From PALSA-894 sp963828625 (lineage in GTDB: Bacteria > Pseudomonadota > Alphaproteobacteria > Rhizobiales > Xanthobacteraceae): DNA of 64,000 bases. Shown here in pieces: positions 46,594 through 56,233 of the stretch. Under the pieces are notes generated by a model, which was given only the letters and a program-made list of their open reading frames with translations, made no database searches and was not told the DNA's origin. Where the stretch lies: assembly GCA_963828625.1 (NCBI GenBank), contig CAWHEX010000003.1, positions 124,001 to 188,000 of the forward strand, given 5' to 3'. Both the position numbers and the translations under genes were made by a program. Position 1 is the stretch's first letter; each line of letters begins with the position of its first letter.

Positions 46594-46651
46594 GGCATTC
46601 CCGCACTGCACAACACATCCGTCGGAAATCCTGTATGGGTCTGCGGAGCCC

Positions 46652-47890
46652 ATGAATTTCCAGCCCAAGTTTGATTCCGGTGTCCCGGTTCCGGAACCCC
46701 TGACCCCCGAAGAGCAAGGCCGCCGCAGCCGGCGCATTCTGTTCCGTCTGAGCCTCGTCGGCTTCGTCACGGCGCTGGTCGCGCGCGCGGTCGATCCGAT
46801 CGTGCCGCCGATCGCGCTGGAACTGGGCGTCGATCCGAATTCCGTCGCGCTGCTCTCGACCGCCTTCGCGCTGCCTTTCGCGCTGGTGCAGCCGGTGCTC
46901 GGCCCGGTCGCCGACATGGTCGGCAAGATCCGCGTGATGCTCGTCTGCCTCGCGGTGCTGCTCGGTGCGACGCTGCTGTGCGCGTTGGCGACCGACTATC
47001 CGACGTTGCTCGGCGCGCGCATCCTCGCCGGCATCGCCAGCGGCGGCATCTTTCCGGTCGGCATGGCGGTCATCGGCGATCTCATTCCGGTCAAGGAGCG
47101 TCAGGTCGCAATCGGGCGCTGGCTCACGGCGGTGATCTCGGGAAATCTGCTCGGCGCGTCGCTCGCCGGCATGATCGCCGACCTCGCGGGATGGCGCACG
47201 GTGTTCTTCGTGTTCGCGGCGGGCGGCGCATTCGCGCTCATCACGGCCGTGCTCACGCTGCGCGAAGCCGCGAACGCGCATGTGGCCCGCTTCGACATCG
47301 CGGGCATTCCCGGCCGCTATGCGTCGGTGCTGCGAAACCCGAAGGCGAAAGTGTGCTTCAGCGCGGTGTTCGCCGAGGGCATTCTCATTTTCGGCCTGTT
47401 TCCGTTCGTCGCGCTGCTGCTGATCGCGGGCGGTGAGGCGCGCGCCTCGATCGCCGGCATCGTGATCGCGGGATTTTCCATCGGCGGTATCGTCTACTCG
47501 CTCGCCGTGCCGATGCTGGTGCGGAAATGGCGCGGCGATCAGCTCATGATCGGCGGCGGCATCATCGCGGCGCTGGCGCTCGGGCTCGCGGCATTCGAAC
47601 TCGCGTGGCCGATCCAGCTTGTGGCGTTCACGCTGCTCGGTTTCGGCTTCTACACGCTGCACGCCTCGATCCAGGTGCAGACCACCGAGCTCTCGACGGT
47701 CGCGCGCGGCGCGGCGGTGTCGATGCACTCGTTCTGTTTCTTCGTCGGCCACGCCAGCGGCCCGGTGCTCTACGGCGCGGGCTTCAGCCTGCTGGGTGCA
47801 CCCGCGACCATTGCGATCGCGGCGGCGCTCGTAGGGCTCATCGGGCTGATGTGCGCGCGGATGTTGCGCGATCGCGTTGCGGCTGAATAG
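46652..47890 (+). CDS. MFS transporter
   Basis: A 412-residue major facilitator protein with twelve hydrophobic segments by eye. The loop 2-3 motif is present as 'GPVADMVGKIRVML', and 'ILAGIASGGIFPVGMAVIGD' is helix 4. The pattern is that of DHA1-type drug or metabolite exporters; the substrate cannot be told. ATG at 46652 is chosen because earlier in-frame codons are weak. It is convergent with queF, with only 3 bases between stops. Confidence 0.9.
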   Translation: MNFQPKFDSGVPVPEPLTPEEQGRRSRRILFRLSLVGFVTALVARAVDPIVPPIALELGVDPNSVALLSTAFALPFALVQPVLGPVADMVGKIRVMLVCLAVLLGATLLCALATDYPTLLGARILAGIASGGIFPVGMAVIGDLIPVKERQVAIGRWLTAVISGNLLGASLAGMIADLAGWRTVFFVFAAGGAFALITAVLTLREAANAHVARFDIAGIPGRYASVLRNPKAKVCFSAVFAEGILIFGLFPFVALLLIAGGEARASIAGIVIAGFSIGGIVYSLAVPMLVRKWRGDQLMIGGGIIAALALGLAAFELAWPIQLVAFTLLGFGFYTLHASIQVQTTELSTVARGAAVSMHSFCFFVGHASGPVLYGAGFSLLGAPATIAIAAALVGLIGLMCARMLRDRVAAE

Positions 47891-47893
47891 GAT

Positions 47894-48340
47894 TTACCGC
47901 GCCCGGTACGGCGCGACGCCCTGATCCGGCACCCACACGCCCTTTGGCAATTTGCCGTATTGCCAGAACACATCGATCGGCATGCCGCCGCGCGGATAGA
48001 AATAGCCGCCGATGCGTAGCCACTTCGGTCCAAGCAGCTTCACCAGCCGCTTGCCGATTGCGACGGTCGATTGTTCGTGGAACGCGCCGTGATTGCGGAA
48101 GCTGTTGAGATAGAGCTTCAGCGACTTCGACTCGACGAGCCAGCGGCGCGGCACATAGTCGATCATCATGATAGCGAAGTCCGGCTGTCCGGTGACCGGA
48201 CAGATGCAGGTGAATTCCGGAAACGCGAAGCGCGCCACGTAGTCCGTGTCCGGATGCGCGTTCGGCACGCGGTCGAGCACGGCCTGCTCGGGCGAGTCGG
48301 GGACGGCGGCCGGACGGCCAAGGACTGGTTTTCTTGCCAT
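47894..48340 (-). CDS. queF: preQ1 synthase (NADPH-dependent 7-cyano-7-deazaguanine reductase)
   Basis: A 148-residue type I QueF that reduces the nitrile of preQ0 to preQ1 for queuosine tRNA modification. The catalytic Cys (Cys47) and Asp (Asp54) lie in 'FTCICPVTGQPDFA', and the NADPH/substrate motif in 'ESKSLKLYLNSFRNHGAFHE'. Length is normal for the short type. It is divergent from eno with 174 bases between; I see no preQ1 riboswitch there. Confidence 0.95.
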   Translation of the reverse strand: MARKPVLGRPAAVPDSPEQAVLDRVPNAHPDTDYVARFAFPEFTCICPVTGQPDFAIMMIDYVPRRWLVESKSLKLYLNSFRNHGAFHEQSTVAIGKRLVKLLGPKWLRIGGYFYPRGGMPIDVFWQYGKLPKGVWVPDQGVAPYRAR

Positions 48341-48514
48341 TGCTCAGCGTGCGTTGGGATAAGTCAGGAGCGCACCAATGCCTGCCTGTCGGCCGGGTTG
48401 GCAAGAGGAACTGGGCTCATCCAGTGCCGGGAGGCGGTCCCGGCGGGCAGGCTCCGGCGTTCACATTGTCTTGTGCGCCGTGTATGACGCGCCCACGAAA
48501 CGTGCAGGGACGCC

Positions 48515-49799
48515 ATGACCGCCATCGTCGACATCATCGGCCGCGAAATCCTCGACAGCCGCGGCAACCCGACCGTCGAGGTCGATGTGGTGCTGGAGGA
48601 CGGCTCGATGGGCCGCGCCGCGGTGCCGAGCGGCGCCTCGACCGGCGCGCACGAGGCGGTCGAGCTGCGCGACGGCGACAAGAAACGCTATCTCGGCAAG
48701 GGCGTGCAGAAGGCCGTCGCGGCCGTGACCGGCGAGATCTTCGACGCGGTCGGCGGCATGGATGCCGAGGCGCAGGCCAAGATCGACGAGACGATGATCG
48801 CGCTCGACGGCACGCCGAACAAAGGCCGGCTCGGCGCGAACGCGATCCTCGGTGTTTCGCTTGCCGTCGCGAAAGCCGCCGCGGCCGCGCGCGGGCAGCC
48901 GCTCTATCGTTACGTCGGCGGCACGTCGGCGCGGCTGTTGCCGGTGCCGATGATGAACATCATCAACGGCGGCGCGCATGCCGACAACCCGATCGACTTC
49001 CAGGAATTCATGATCATGCCGGTCGGCGCGGAGACTTTCGCCGAAGGCCTGCGCATGGGCGTGGAGGTTTTCCAGACGCTGAAGAAAGCGCTGCACGATG
49101 CCGGCCACAACACCAATGTCGGCGACGAAGGCGGTTTCGCGCCGAACCTGAAATCCGCCGAGGACGCGTTGGGCTTCGTGATGAAGTCGATCGAGGCGGC
49201 CGGCTACAAGCCAGGCGACGACGTGGTGCTGGCGCTCGATTGTGCCTCGACCGAGTTCTTCAAGAAGGGCAAGTATGAGTATGAAGGCGAGGGGAAGACC
49301 CGCTCCATCGCCGAGCAGGCGAAGTACCTCGCCGATCTCGTCGGCGCGCTACCCGATCGTGTCGATCGAGGACGGCATGTCGGAGGACGATTTCGACGGC
49401 TGGAAGCAGGTGACCGATCTGGTCGGCAACAAGTGCCAGCTCGTCGGCGACGACCTGTTCGTCACCAACGTCACGCGGCTGTCGGACGGCATCAAGAAAG
49501 GCCTCGGCAACTCGATCCTGATCAAGGTGAACCAGATCGGCTCGCTCACCGAGACGCTCGCGGCGGTCGAGATGGCGCACAAGTCGGCCTACACGGCGGT
49601 GATGTCGCATCGTTCGGGCGAGACCGAGGATTCGACCATCGCGGACCTCGCGGTCGCGACGAATTGCGGACAGATCAAGACGGGATCGCTCGCGCGCTCC
49701 GACCGCACCGCGAAGTACAATCAGCTTCTGCGGATCGAGCAGGAACTGGGCGCGCAGGCGAAGTACGCCGGCAGGGCGGCGCTGAAGGCGCTTCGTTAA
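48515..49799 (+). CDS. eno: Enolase (frame-broken)
   Basis: Converts 2-phosphoglycerate to phosphoenolpyruvate; also an RNA degradosome partner in some bacteria. It opens 'MTAIVDIIGREILDSRGNPT', with 'GVSLAVAKAAAAARGQPLYR' and 'NIINGGAHADNPIDFQEFMI'. The frame breaks at about 49343-49350: an extra G splits 'LVGRYPIVSIEDGMSEDDFD', which carries a magnesium ligand. It continues with 'SHRSGETEDSTIADLAV' to 49799. Restored length is 427 residues, typical of the family. Confidence 0.95.
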
Positions 49800-49808
49800 G
49801 CCGATCGC

Positions 49809-49852
49809 TCAAGTTTTACGGGTTTGTCCGAGGGAATTTTCAACGCCTTGCG
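49809..49852 (+). promoter_or_regulatory. Upstream block shared by the two lipoprotein genes, copy 1
   Basis: TCAAGTTTT, then 24 bases, then AACG and TTGCG two bases further. The same elements occur at 52368-52411 with identical spacing. It lies 35-78 bases before the lipoprotein ATG, where a promoter would be expected, and suggests the duplication included regulatory DNA. Confidence 0.4.
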
Positions 49853-49886
49853 CTATCGCTGCAGGCCCTGTGGGAGGGGATGCGAC

Positions 49887-50399
49887 ATGCGCAGAGCCAA
49901 TGCTGCCCTGCTTCTCTTGCTGAGCGTGAGCCCCTTGCTCGCGAGTTGCGGCTCGGGGGAGCAGCCGCTGGTGCCGGAGCTGAAAGGCCGCTGGACCTCG
50001 CCGCAGCTCGTCAAGGTGATGCGTTACGCGAACGAGGAAAGCCCGTTGAAGGCCTCGCCCGGAACGGACGCGTGCGCCGCCACGCATGTCACGTTCGGCC
50101 TCGGTTATATTTCGACGAAATTCCACGGCTACGGGACGCCGATCTACGATGTCGCCGAGGTGAAGCGCGAGGGTGCGCGCGTGATCGTGACCGGCATCGA
50201 CCGCTACAGCAAAAGGCCGGGCAAGCTGGTGCTGTTGGTGCGCAACGGCGAGGTGCGTTTCGACGACATCTACGACGCGCGTGGGCGCAGCATCAAATAC
50301 GAGCGGCTCGACGAGGAGAACCGCCTGCGCAAGTACGGTGCAACGACGGTCGGCGAGGCGATGAGCATCTATCTCGACGTGAAGCCCTGCACGGCCTGA
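49887..50399 (+). CDS. Lipoprotein, paralogue A
   Basis: A 170-residue lipoprotein: signal peptide with lipobox 'LLASC' (Cys21). The mature protein begins 'GSGEQPLVPELKGRW' and contains 'VAEVKREGARVIVTG', 'LLVRNGEVRFDDIYDARGRS' and 'KYGATTVGEAMSIYLDVKPC'. These blocks recur in paralogue B at 52444. The family is unknown to me. One internal Cys ('DACAATHV') and a terminal Cys could form a disulfide. It converges on the phosphatase gene. Confidence 0.82.
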   Translation: MRRANAALLLLLSVSPLLASCGSGEQPLVPELKGRWTSPQLVKVMRYANEESPLKASPGTDACAATHVTFGLGYISTKFHGYGTPIYDVAEVKREGARVIVTGIDRYSKRPGKLVLLVRNGEVRFDDIYDARGRSIKYERLDEENRLRKYGATTVGEAMSIYLDVKPCTA

Positions 50400-50413
50400 G
50401 GCCGCGCCCGCCG

Positions 50414-52219
50414 TTACTTCGCCTCCGCCGGCACTGTCAGCCCCACCGTGCGTCCGGGAAATCCCGCCGCGTCGAAGTAGGGCGTCGTGCCGACATATTG
50501 CAGGTTCACGATCGTGCGCAGTCCGCCATCTCCGGGGGCCGAGACGATATCCTTGCGCTCGGCCTGCACCGGCGCGCCGTCGAGCAGCGCTTCCGAGATC
50601 ACGCGGCCGCGCAGCTTGCCGACCGGCTCCAGCGTGACGCCGATCATCTGCGCGAGCGTCGGCGCGATGTCGGCGTTGCTGACGGGCGAGGGGTTCAGGT
50701 GGTTCTTCTTGAACGCCGGGCCGATCGCCGCCATGAAGTTCGCGGTGTCGGAGCGGCTGAAGCTGCCGTGATGGCCCTGGCCCTGCATCAGCGTGCCGTC
50801 GGTGACGGTGACGCTGCAGAACAGCGGCTGATCGCAGCCGGACGTCTCGGAGCGGAAGTTCACGACGATCGACGGCGTCGGCGTACGCGCGCCGCCTTTG
50901 AGGCCGACCGCCGAGAGCGGCAGCGTGCCGGGAATTGATCCAAGATCGTCATTCACGAAAATGCCCGACGTGTAGTCCTGCGCCAGCAGGGCCTGCACGA
51001 CTTTCGGCGCAAGCTCCTTCGCGTTGTCTTGCGGGAGATAGATGAGATCGTTGCCGCCGTTCACGCCGATCACGATGTCGGGCTTCGCCGGATCGTTGCC
51101 GAGGATCGCGCTCGCGCGGCGCGGATACTTGCCGGCCTTGTAGTCGACCGCGGGTCCCTGAAACGAAGGCTCGTGCAGCGGCAGGCCGAGCGCTTCGGCG
51201 AGATCGATCGCGAGGAATCCGGGCGGCAGTTGCCCCTCCGGTACGCGCTCGTATTTCAGCTTGGCCGACGGGCTCGTCTTGCTCTGCTTCGAGATCGTGC
51301 TGAAGCCGTGATCGGCGGTGACGAAGATGTTGGTCGTCGCGTCGAGGCCCAGTTCCTTCAGCGTCGCCATGATGGCGGCGAGGTCTTCGTCCGCGACCTT
51401 GATGGCCGCGAGCGAGGTCGGTCCGTTGATGCCCGGCACAAGCTCGTTGAGGCTGTCGCGCTGCGAGTGCTGCGTGCCGTCCGGATCGGACGACCAGTAG
51501 AGCAGCATGAAGGGTTTGCCGGTCTCCTTGTAGTGCGGCAGCAGCACCTTGGTGACGATGTCGCGGTAGTATTTCTGCTGGATGATATTGGTCGTCTTGC
51601 CCGGCGTTTCGCTGCGTTGTGCGCGGCCGGGCGTCTCGAGCGGCAGGCCGGCTTTCTTGAGCATCTCGACCACGTCGGGACGCAACTCGATGCCGTTCTT
51701 CTTGCCGGTGTCGTCGTCGAAGAAAATCGTGGTCTTGCCGTCGAGCTGGGTCAGGTCATGGATGCCGACCGGTCCGACTTTGCCGAGCCCTGCGGTGAGA
51801 TAGCCCTTCTCGCGCGCCGCCTGCATCAGCGTGCGCTCCGCGATGAAATTGCCGCCGTGGTGCGAATTGAGCTCCGCCAGCACCTGATTGTCCTGGATGA
51901 ACGGCGTGACGGTCCCGGCCGCCGCCACGACGGGGAAGCCGGTGTAGAACGTGTTGCCCCAGTCGCCGGTGTCGCCGAGATAATGTCCGCTCGCGATCGC
52001 GGATGCGTTCGCCGTCGTGATGGTCGGCCAGAGCGAATGGCTGTTGGCGAAATTGACGCCCGTGTCGCGCACGTTCGCGAAGGTCGGCGCGCGCTCGGGC
52101 GAGACCGCGGCGGCGCGCAGGCCGTCCGCCACGAACACGATGATGTTCTGTTGCGCGAGGGCCGGAAGCGGCGCGGCGAGGGCGACCAGCACTACACTCG
52201 CGCGGAACAGTCTCGTCAT
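50414..52219 (-). CDS. Secreted alkaline-phosphatase-superfamily (nucleotide pyrophosphatase-like) enzyme
   Basis: A 601-residue exported hydrolase. The signal peptide ends 'PALAQ' (about residue 22). The metal and nucleophile region reads 'IIVFVADGLRAAAVSPERAP' and 'HSLWPTITTANASAIASGHY', with the probable nucleophile Thr in 'WPTITTANA'. Further metal ligands are in 'LLYWSSDPDGTQHSQ', 'FVTADHGFSTIS' and 'GQGHHGSFSRSDTANF'. This pattern fits the phosphodiesterase/nucleotide pyrophosphatase group. The start at 52219 follows GAGGAG by six bases. Substrate unknown. Confidence 0.88.
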   Translation of the reverse strand: MTRLFRASVVLVALAAPLPALAQQNIIVFVADGLRAAAVSPERAPTFANVRDTGVNFANSHSLWPTITTANASAIASGHYLGDTGDWGNTFYTGFPVVAAAGTVTPFIQDNQVLAELNSHHGGNFIAERTLMQAAREKGYLTAGLGKVGPVGIHDLTQLDGKTTIFFDDDTGKKNGIELRPDVVEMLKKAGLPLETPGRAQRSETPGKTTNIIQQKYYRDIVTKVLLPHYKETGKPFMLLYWSSDPDGTQHSQRDSLNELVPGINGPTSLAAIKVADEDLAAIMATLKELGLDATTNIFVTADHGFSTISKQSKTSPSAKLKYERVPEGQLPPGFLAIDLAEALGLPLHEPSFQGPAVDYKAGKYPRRASAILGNDPAKPDIVIGVNGGNDLIYLPQDNAKELAPKVVQALLAQDYTSGIFVNDDLGSIPGTLPLSAVGLKGGARTPTPSIVVNFRSETSGCDQPLFCSVTVTDGTLMQGQGHHGSFSRSDTANFMAAIGPAFKKNHLNPSPVSNADIAPTLAQMIGVTLEPVGKLRGRVISEALLDGAPVQAERKDIVSAPGDGGLRTIVNLQYVGTTPYFDAAGFPGRTVGLTVPAEAK

Positions 52220-52367
52220 GGGCATCTCCTCACGCGGACTTGTCACGCGGTCTTGCGCCGCCTGTCGCGCCATCATGACGGTCAATGTTCGGGCGGCCAA
52301 GCGTAGCGGACGAGGGCGCCCATGCTGGAATCGCGGAGCGTCGGGCGGGCAGCGGCCATCGGCTCGT

Positions 52368-52411
52368 TCAAGTTTTCGGCAACCTGCGGCCGGTTTCTTT
52401 AACGAGTTGCG
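52368..52411 (+). promoter_or_regulatory. Upstream block shared by the two lipoprotein genes, copy 2
   Basis: Partner of 49809-49852: TCAAGTTTT, 24 bases, AACG, two bases, TTGCG, with identical spacing and a similar distance to the start codon at 52444. Confidence 0.4.
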
Positions 52412-52443
52412 GTACATCGGCACTACGACCGACGGGGGCGTCG

Positions 52444-52977
52444 ATGCGCAAACTCCTTGCGACAGTTCTGATCCTGGGTCCGATGCTCGCCGCTTGCAGC
52501 AAGATCGAGGAGCCGATTGTACCCGAACTGAAGGGCAAATGGGGCGCGCCCGGCATCAGCAAGGTGGTCGGCCAGAAGCGTCAAGCGCAGGTCCAACAGA
52601 CTTCGACAAAGAAGGATTCCTCGCCGACGACGCACGAGGAGGTTTGCCGCGTCGCCGGCGTGACCTTCGGCAAGAGTGCGATCCGGGTGAATGCCTTCGG
52701 TCGTGACTTCCCGCTGTTTCATATCGACAGCGTCAAGCGCGAGGGCGCGCGCATCGTGCTGACGGGCCAGATCGACAAGAAGCACGCAGGCACCGCCGGC
52801 AAGATCGAGCTCGTCATGCGCAACGGCGAGGTGAGGTTCGACGACGTCTACAACTCGACTGGCCGCAGCATCAAATACGAGCGCATCCCGGACGATGATC
52901 GCGTGCGCAGCTTCGGCGCGACGACAGTCGGCGAGGGCATGAAGCTGTTCCTCGACGCGAAGCCTTGTGCGGCCTGA
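52444..52977 (+). CDS. Lipoprotein, paralogue B
   Basis: A 177-residue lipoprotein with lipobox 'MLAAC' (Cys18). The mature protein begins 'SKIEEPIVPELKGKWGAP' and shares with paralogue A the blocks 'VKREGARIVLTG', 'VMRNGEVRFDDVYNSTGRS', 'IKYERI' and 'FGATTVGEGMKLFLDAKPC'. A Lys/Gln/Thr-rich insertion lies at about residues 50-65. The internal and terminal Cys are conserved between the two. Function unknown. It is divergent from the phosphatase gene across 224 bases. Confidence 0.82.
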   Translation: MRKLLATVLILGPMLAACSKIEEPIVPELKGKWGAPGISKVVGQKRQAQVQQTSTKKDSSPTTHEEVCRVAGVTFGKSAIRVNAFGRDFPLFHIDSVKREGARIVLTGQIDKKHAGTAGKIELVMRNGEVRFDDVYNSTGRSIKYERIPDDDRVRSFGATTVGEGMKLFLDAKPCAA

Positions 52978-53032
52978 CCGCGCGGCGGCGTCCTTAACGC
53001 TCTCTTAACGTGGCCCCGCGATGCTTCCGCGC

Positions 53033-53344
53033 ATGGTCACCCGTACGCGTCTGCGCGCCGTCCTGACAGCGATCGGCCTCTACGCCGCCGCGGCGCTGAT
53101 CATTGGCTATTTCGGCTTGTCGGCCTACACGGGCGCGCACGGGCTCAAGGCCAAGCAGGATCTCGCGCAGACTCAGTCGACGCTGACCGGCGACATCGAG
53201 CGCGCACGCGCCGAACGCATCGCGTGGGAACACCGCGTCTCGCTGTTGCGGGGCAATAATCTCGACCCCGACACGCTCGACGAACGGGCGCGGGCGATGC
53301 TCAACTATATCCACCCGCGCGAACTGATCCTGATCGCGAAGTAG
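53033..53344 (+). CDS. ftsB: Septum formation initiator FtsB/DivIC family
   Basis: A 103-residue bitopic division protein: short cytoplasmic N-terminus, one membrane helix (about residues 9-31), then a coiled-coil ('DLAQTQSTLTGDIERARAER') and the C-terminal 'LDPDTLDERARAMLNYIHP'. It links FtsL/FtsQ in the divisome. ATG at 53033 is preferred; 53021 is an in-frame alternative adding four residues. The place just upstream of pdhA is usual in this order. Confidence 0.9.
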   Translation: MVTRTRLRAVLTAIGLYAAAALIIGYFGLSAYTGAHGLKAKQDLAQTQSTLTGDIERARAERIAWEHRVSLLRGNNLDPDTLDERARAMLNYIHPRELILIAK

Positions 53345-53509
53345 CCCGGGCGCGGCGATCGGCCGCCCGGCCATCGGCTCGCGCGACCCGCAAAATCCTC
53401 AAGCGGTGCAAAACCTTGTGGGCTCGGGCGCGTTGTCCCGGGCGCGCTTCCGCACGCCCACGATTTCGGCTATGGGGTGAGAAAGAAGCCCGTTTTGCCG
53501 GGGAGAAGT

Positions 53510-54557
53510 ATGGCCGTCGCCAAGACCAAACCGAAATCCAGAGGCGAAATCCGCCGAAAAGCCCGCAGCCCACAGCGAAAGAGCGCCTGTGATCGCGGCT
53601 TTCTCCAAGGAGCAGGAGCTTTCCGCCTACCGCGAGATGCTGCTGATCCGGCGCTTCGAGGAGAAGGCCGGCCAGATGTACGGCATGGGACTGATCGGCG
53701 GCTTCTGCCACCTCTACATCGGGCAGGAAGCGGTCGTCGTCGGCATGCAAATGACCCTGAAGAAGGGCGACGCGATCATCACCGGCTATCGCGACCACGG
53801 CCACATGCTGGCCTGCAACATGGACCCCAAAGGGGTGATGGCGGAACTGACCGGCCGGCGCGGCGGCTATTCGCACGGCAAGGGCGGCTCGATGCACATG
53901 TTCTCGGTCGAGAAGGGCTTCTTCGGCGGCCACGGCATCGTCGGCGCACAGGTCTCGCTCGGAACCGGCCTCGCGTTCGCGGCGCGCTATCGCAAGACCG
54001 ACAACGTGAGCCTCACTTACTTCGGTGACGGCGCCGCCAATCAGGGACAGGTCTACGAGAGCTTCAACATGGCGGAGCTATGGAAGCTCCCCGTGGTCTA
54101 CATCATCGAGAACAACCGCTACGCCATGGGCACGGCGATCACGCGCTCCTCGTCGACGACAGATCTGTCGAAGCGCGGCCTGTCGTTCGGCATTCCGGGC
54201 GAACAGGTCGACGGCATGGATGTACGCGCCGTGAAGGCGGCGGGCGAGAAAGCGGTCGCATGGTGCCGCGAAGGGAAGGGGCCCTACATCCTCGAAATGC
54301 TCACCTACCGCTATCGCGGCCACTCGATGTCGGACCCGGCGAAGTACCGCACGCGCGAGGAAGTGCAGAAGATGCGCACCGAGCACGATCCGATCGAGCA
54401 GGTGCGCGTGCGCATTCTGGAAAAGAAGCTCGCGAGCGAAGACGAATTGAAGAAATTCGACGCCGAAGTGCGCGACATCGTCAACGAAGCGGCCGAGTTC
54501 GCCACCAACGACCCGGAGCCGGATGCCGCCGAGCTCTGGACCGACGTGTACCGCTGA
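53510..54557 (+). CDS. pdhA: Pyruvate dehydrogenase E1 subunit alpha (frame break near start)
   Basis: The TPP-binding subunit that decarboxylates pyruvate. It starts 'MAVAKTKPKSRGEIRRKA', with an extra C at about 53561-53566, then continues '...APVIAAFSKEQELSAYREML'. Restored length is 348 residues. The TPP motif is 'GDGAANQGQVYESFNMAELW' up to 'IIENN', and the phosphorylation-loop region is 'YRYRGHSMSDPAKYRT'. The stop overlaps the next gene's ATG by one base. Confidence 0.95.
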
Positions 54558-54820
54558 TGTGGGACTTCCCGACCATCCTTGCGTATCTGGCGTTCGCCGG
54601 AGCGATCGCGAGCTGGATCGCAGGCGCGGTGTTCTGCGCGCGTGCCGGCGCAGGCTGGATCGCGTTCATCGCTTGGCCGTTCGCCATCGCGCGCATCCGC
54701 GCGGCCGGCGGCGACGCCGCCGTGCAGGTGAACAAGGCGCTGGTCGCCTTCATTGCCTGCATGCTGATCGGTGTCGCGGCCTTCTCGGCGTCCGCCAACC
54801 TTCATCGTTTCGCGAAATAG
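54557..54820 (+). CDS. Small membrane protein within the pdh operon
   Basis: An 87-residue protein with two or three hydrophobic helices ('ILAYLAFAGAIASWIAGAVF', 'AGWIAFIAWPFAIARI', 'ALVAFIACMLIGVAAFSA'). It is not recognised. Its ATG overlaps the pdhA stop (TGATG) and it ends 9 bases before pdhB, so translation is likely coupled to pdhA. It could tether the complex to the membrane or simply be carried along; nothing in the sequence decides this. Confidence 0.7.
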   Translation: MWDFPTILAYLAFAGAIASWIAGAVFCARAGAGWIAFIAWPFAIARIRAAGGDAAVQVNKALVAFIACMLIGVAAFSASANLHRFAK

Positions 54821-54829
54821 AGTAGCCCT

Positions 54830-56224
54830 ATGCCGGTCGAAGTCCTGATGCCCGCGCTCTCGCCCACGATGGAGAAGGGCAATCTCGCCAAGTGGGTGAA
54901 AGCCGAGGGCGACAAGGTGAAGGCCGGCGACGTGATCGCCGAAATCGAGACCGACAAGGCCACGATGGAGGTCGAGGCGGTCGACGAGGGCACGCTCGGA
55001 AAAATTCTCATTCCCGAAGGGACCGCCGACGTTGCGGTGAACACGCCGATCGCCGTGATCCTCAGCGACGGCGAGAGCGCTTCGGACATCAAGGCTGGCG
55101 GATCGCCCGCACCCAAGGCCGAGGCGAAGGTGGACGCGGCTCCCGCCGAGGCGAAACAGGAAAAGCCCGAAACCGCTCACAAGTCTGCCGCCGCGCCGGT
55201 TGTCGAGGCGCAGCCTGAGCCGGACGTGCCGGAAGGCACCGAGATGGTCACCATGACCATGCGTGAAGCGCTGCGTGACGCGATGGCCGAGGAGATGCGG
55301 CGCGACGGCGACGTGTTCGTGATGGGCGAGGAGGTCGCCGAATATCAGGGCGCCTACAAGGTCACACAGGGGCTGTTGCAGGAATTCGGCGCGGACCGCG
55401 TGATCGACACGCCGATCACCGAGCATGGGTTCGGCGGGCTTGGCGTCGGCGCCGCGCTGGCAGGGCTGAAGCCGGTCGTCGAGTTCATGACGTTCAACTT
55501 CGCCATGCAGGCGATCGACCAGATCATCAATTCGGCGGCGAAAACGCTCTACATGTCGGGGGGCCAGATGGGTTGCTCGATCGTGTTCCGCGGCCCGAAC
55601 GGCGCGGCCGCGCGCGTCGGCGCGCAACATTCGCAGGATTACTCGGCCTGGTACTCGAGCGTTCCGGGGCTGAAAGTCGTCGCGCCGTATTCGGCGGCGG
55701 ATGCGAAGGGTCTGCTCAAGGCCGCGATCCGCGATCGCAATCCGGTCGTGTTCCTCGAGAACGAAATTCTCTACGGCCAGTCTGGCCCGGTGCCGAAGCT
55801 CGACGATTTCATCGTGCCGATCGGAAAGGCCAAGGTGGTGCGTCCCGGCGATATGGTGACGATCGTCGCGTGGTCGATCGGCATGTCGTATGCGCTCAAG
55901 GCCGCCGAAGAACTCGCCAAGAAGCACATCCACGCGGAGGTGATCGACCTGCGCACCCTGCGGCCGATGGACACCGACACCGTGATCGCGTCGATCAAGA
56001 AGACCGGCCGGTGCGTCGTGGTCGAGGAGGGCTGGCAGCAGTCGGGCGTGGCTGCGGAAGTCGCCGCGCGCATCATGGACAAGGCGTTCGACTATCTCGA
56101 CGCGCCGGTCGTGCGTGTCTCCGGCAAGGACGTGCCGATGCCCTACGCGGCCAATCTCGAAAAGCTTGCGCTGCCGTCGGTCGCTGAGGTCGTCGATGCC
56201 GCGAAAGCGGTCTGTTATCGCTGA
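54830..56224 (+). CDS. pdhB: Pyruvate dehydrogenase E1 subunit beta with lipoyl domain
   Basis: A 464-residue E1 beta. An N-terminal lipoyl domain (1-80) carries the lipoylated Lys43 in 'EIETDKATMEVEAV', then an Ala/Pro/Lys linker (about 85-135), then the transketolase-like pyrimidine and C-terminal domains ('FVMGEEVAEYQGAYKVTQG', 'DTPITEHGFGGLGVGAALA'). A lipoyl domain on E1 beta is typical of alphaproteobacteria. Its lipoyl coding DNA is almost identical in long blocks to that of pdhC. Confidence 0.96.
   Translation: MPVEVLMPALSPTMEKGNLAKWVKAEGDKVKAGDVIAEIETDKATMEVEAVDEGTLGKILIPEGTADVAVNTPIAVILSDGESASDIKAGGSPAPKAEAKVDAAPAEAKQEKPETAHKSAAAPVVEAQPEPDVPEGTEMVTMTMREALRDAMAEEMRRDGDVFVMGEEVAEYQGAYKVTQGLLQEFGADRVIDTPITEHGFGGLGVGAALAGLKPVVEFMTFNFAMQAIDQIINSAAKTLYMSGGQMGCSIVFRGPNGAAARVGAQHSQDYSAWYSSVPGLKVVAPYSAADAKGLLKAAIRDRNPVVFLENEILYGQSGPVPKLDDFIVPIGKAKVVRPGDMVTIVAWSIGMSYALKAAEELAKKHIHAEVIDLRTLRPMDTDTVIASIKKTGRCVVVEEGWQQSGVAAEVAARIMDKAFDYLDAPVVRVSGKDVPMPYAANLEKLALPSVAEVVDAAKAVCYR
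54848..54996 (+). repeat. Lipoyl-domain DNA repeat, pdhB copy
   Basis: 54848-54895 matches 56851-56898 at 47 of 48 bases, and 54950-54996 matches 56953-56999 at all 47 bases. The matches include silent positions, which suggests recent conversion or duplication. Confidence 0.85.
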
Positions 56225-56233
56225 GGAGTACCG

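Noticed and set aside
48341..48514. A preQ1 riboswitch ahead of queF
   Set aside because: I looked for the short preQ1 aptamer pattern on the minus strand and saw nothing convincing.
53345..53509. Terminator or regulatory hairpin between ftsB and pdhA
   Set aside because: Short G+C-rich inverted repeats exist but none has a clean stem with a T-run, and such repeats are expected at this composition.
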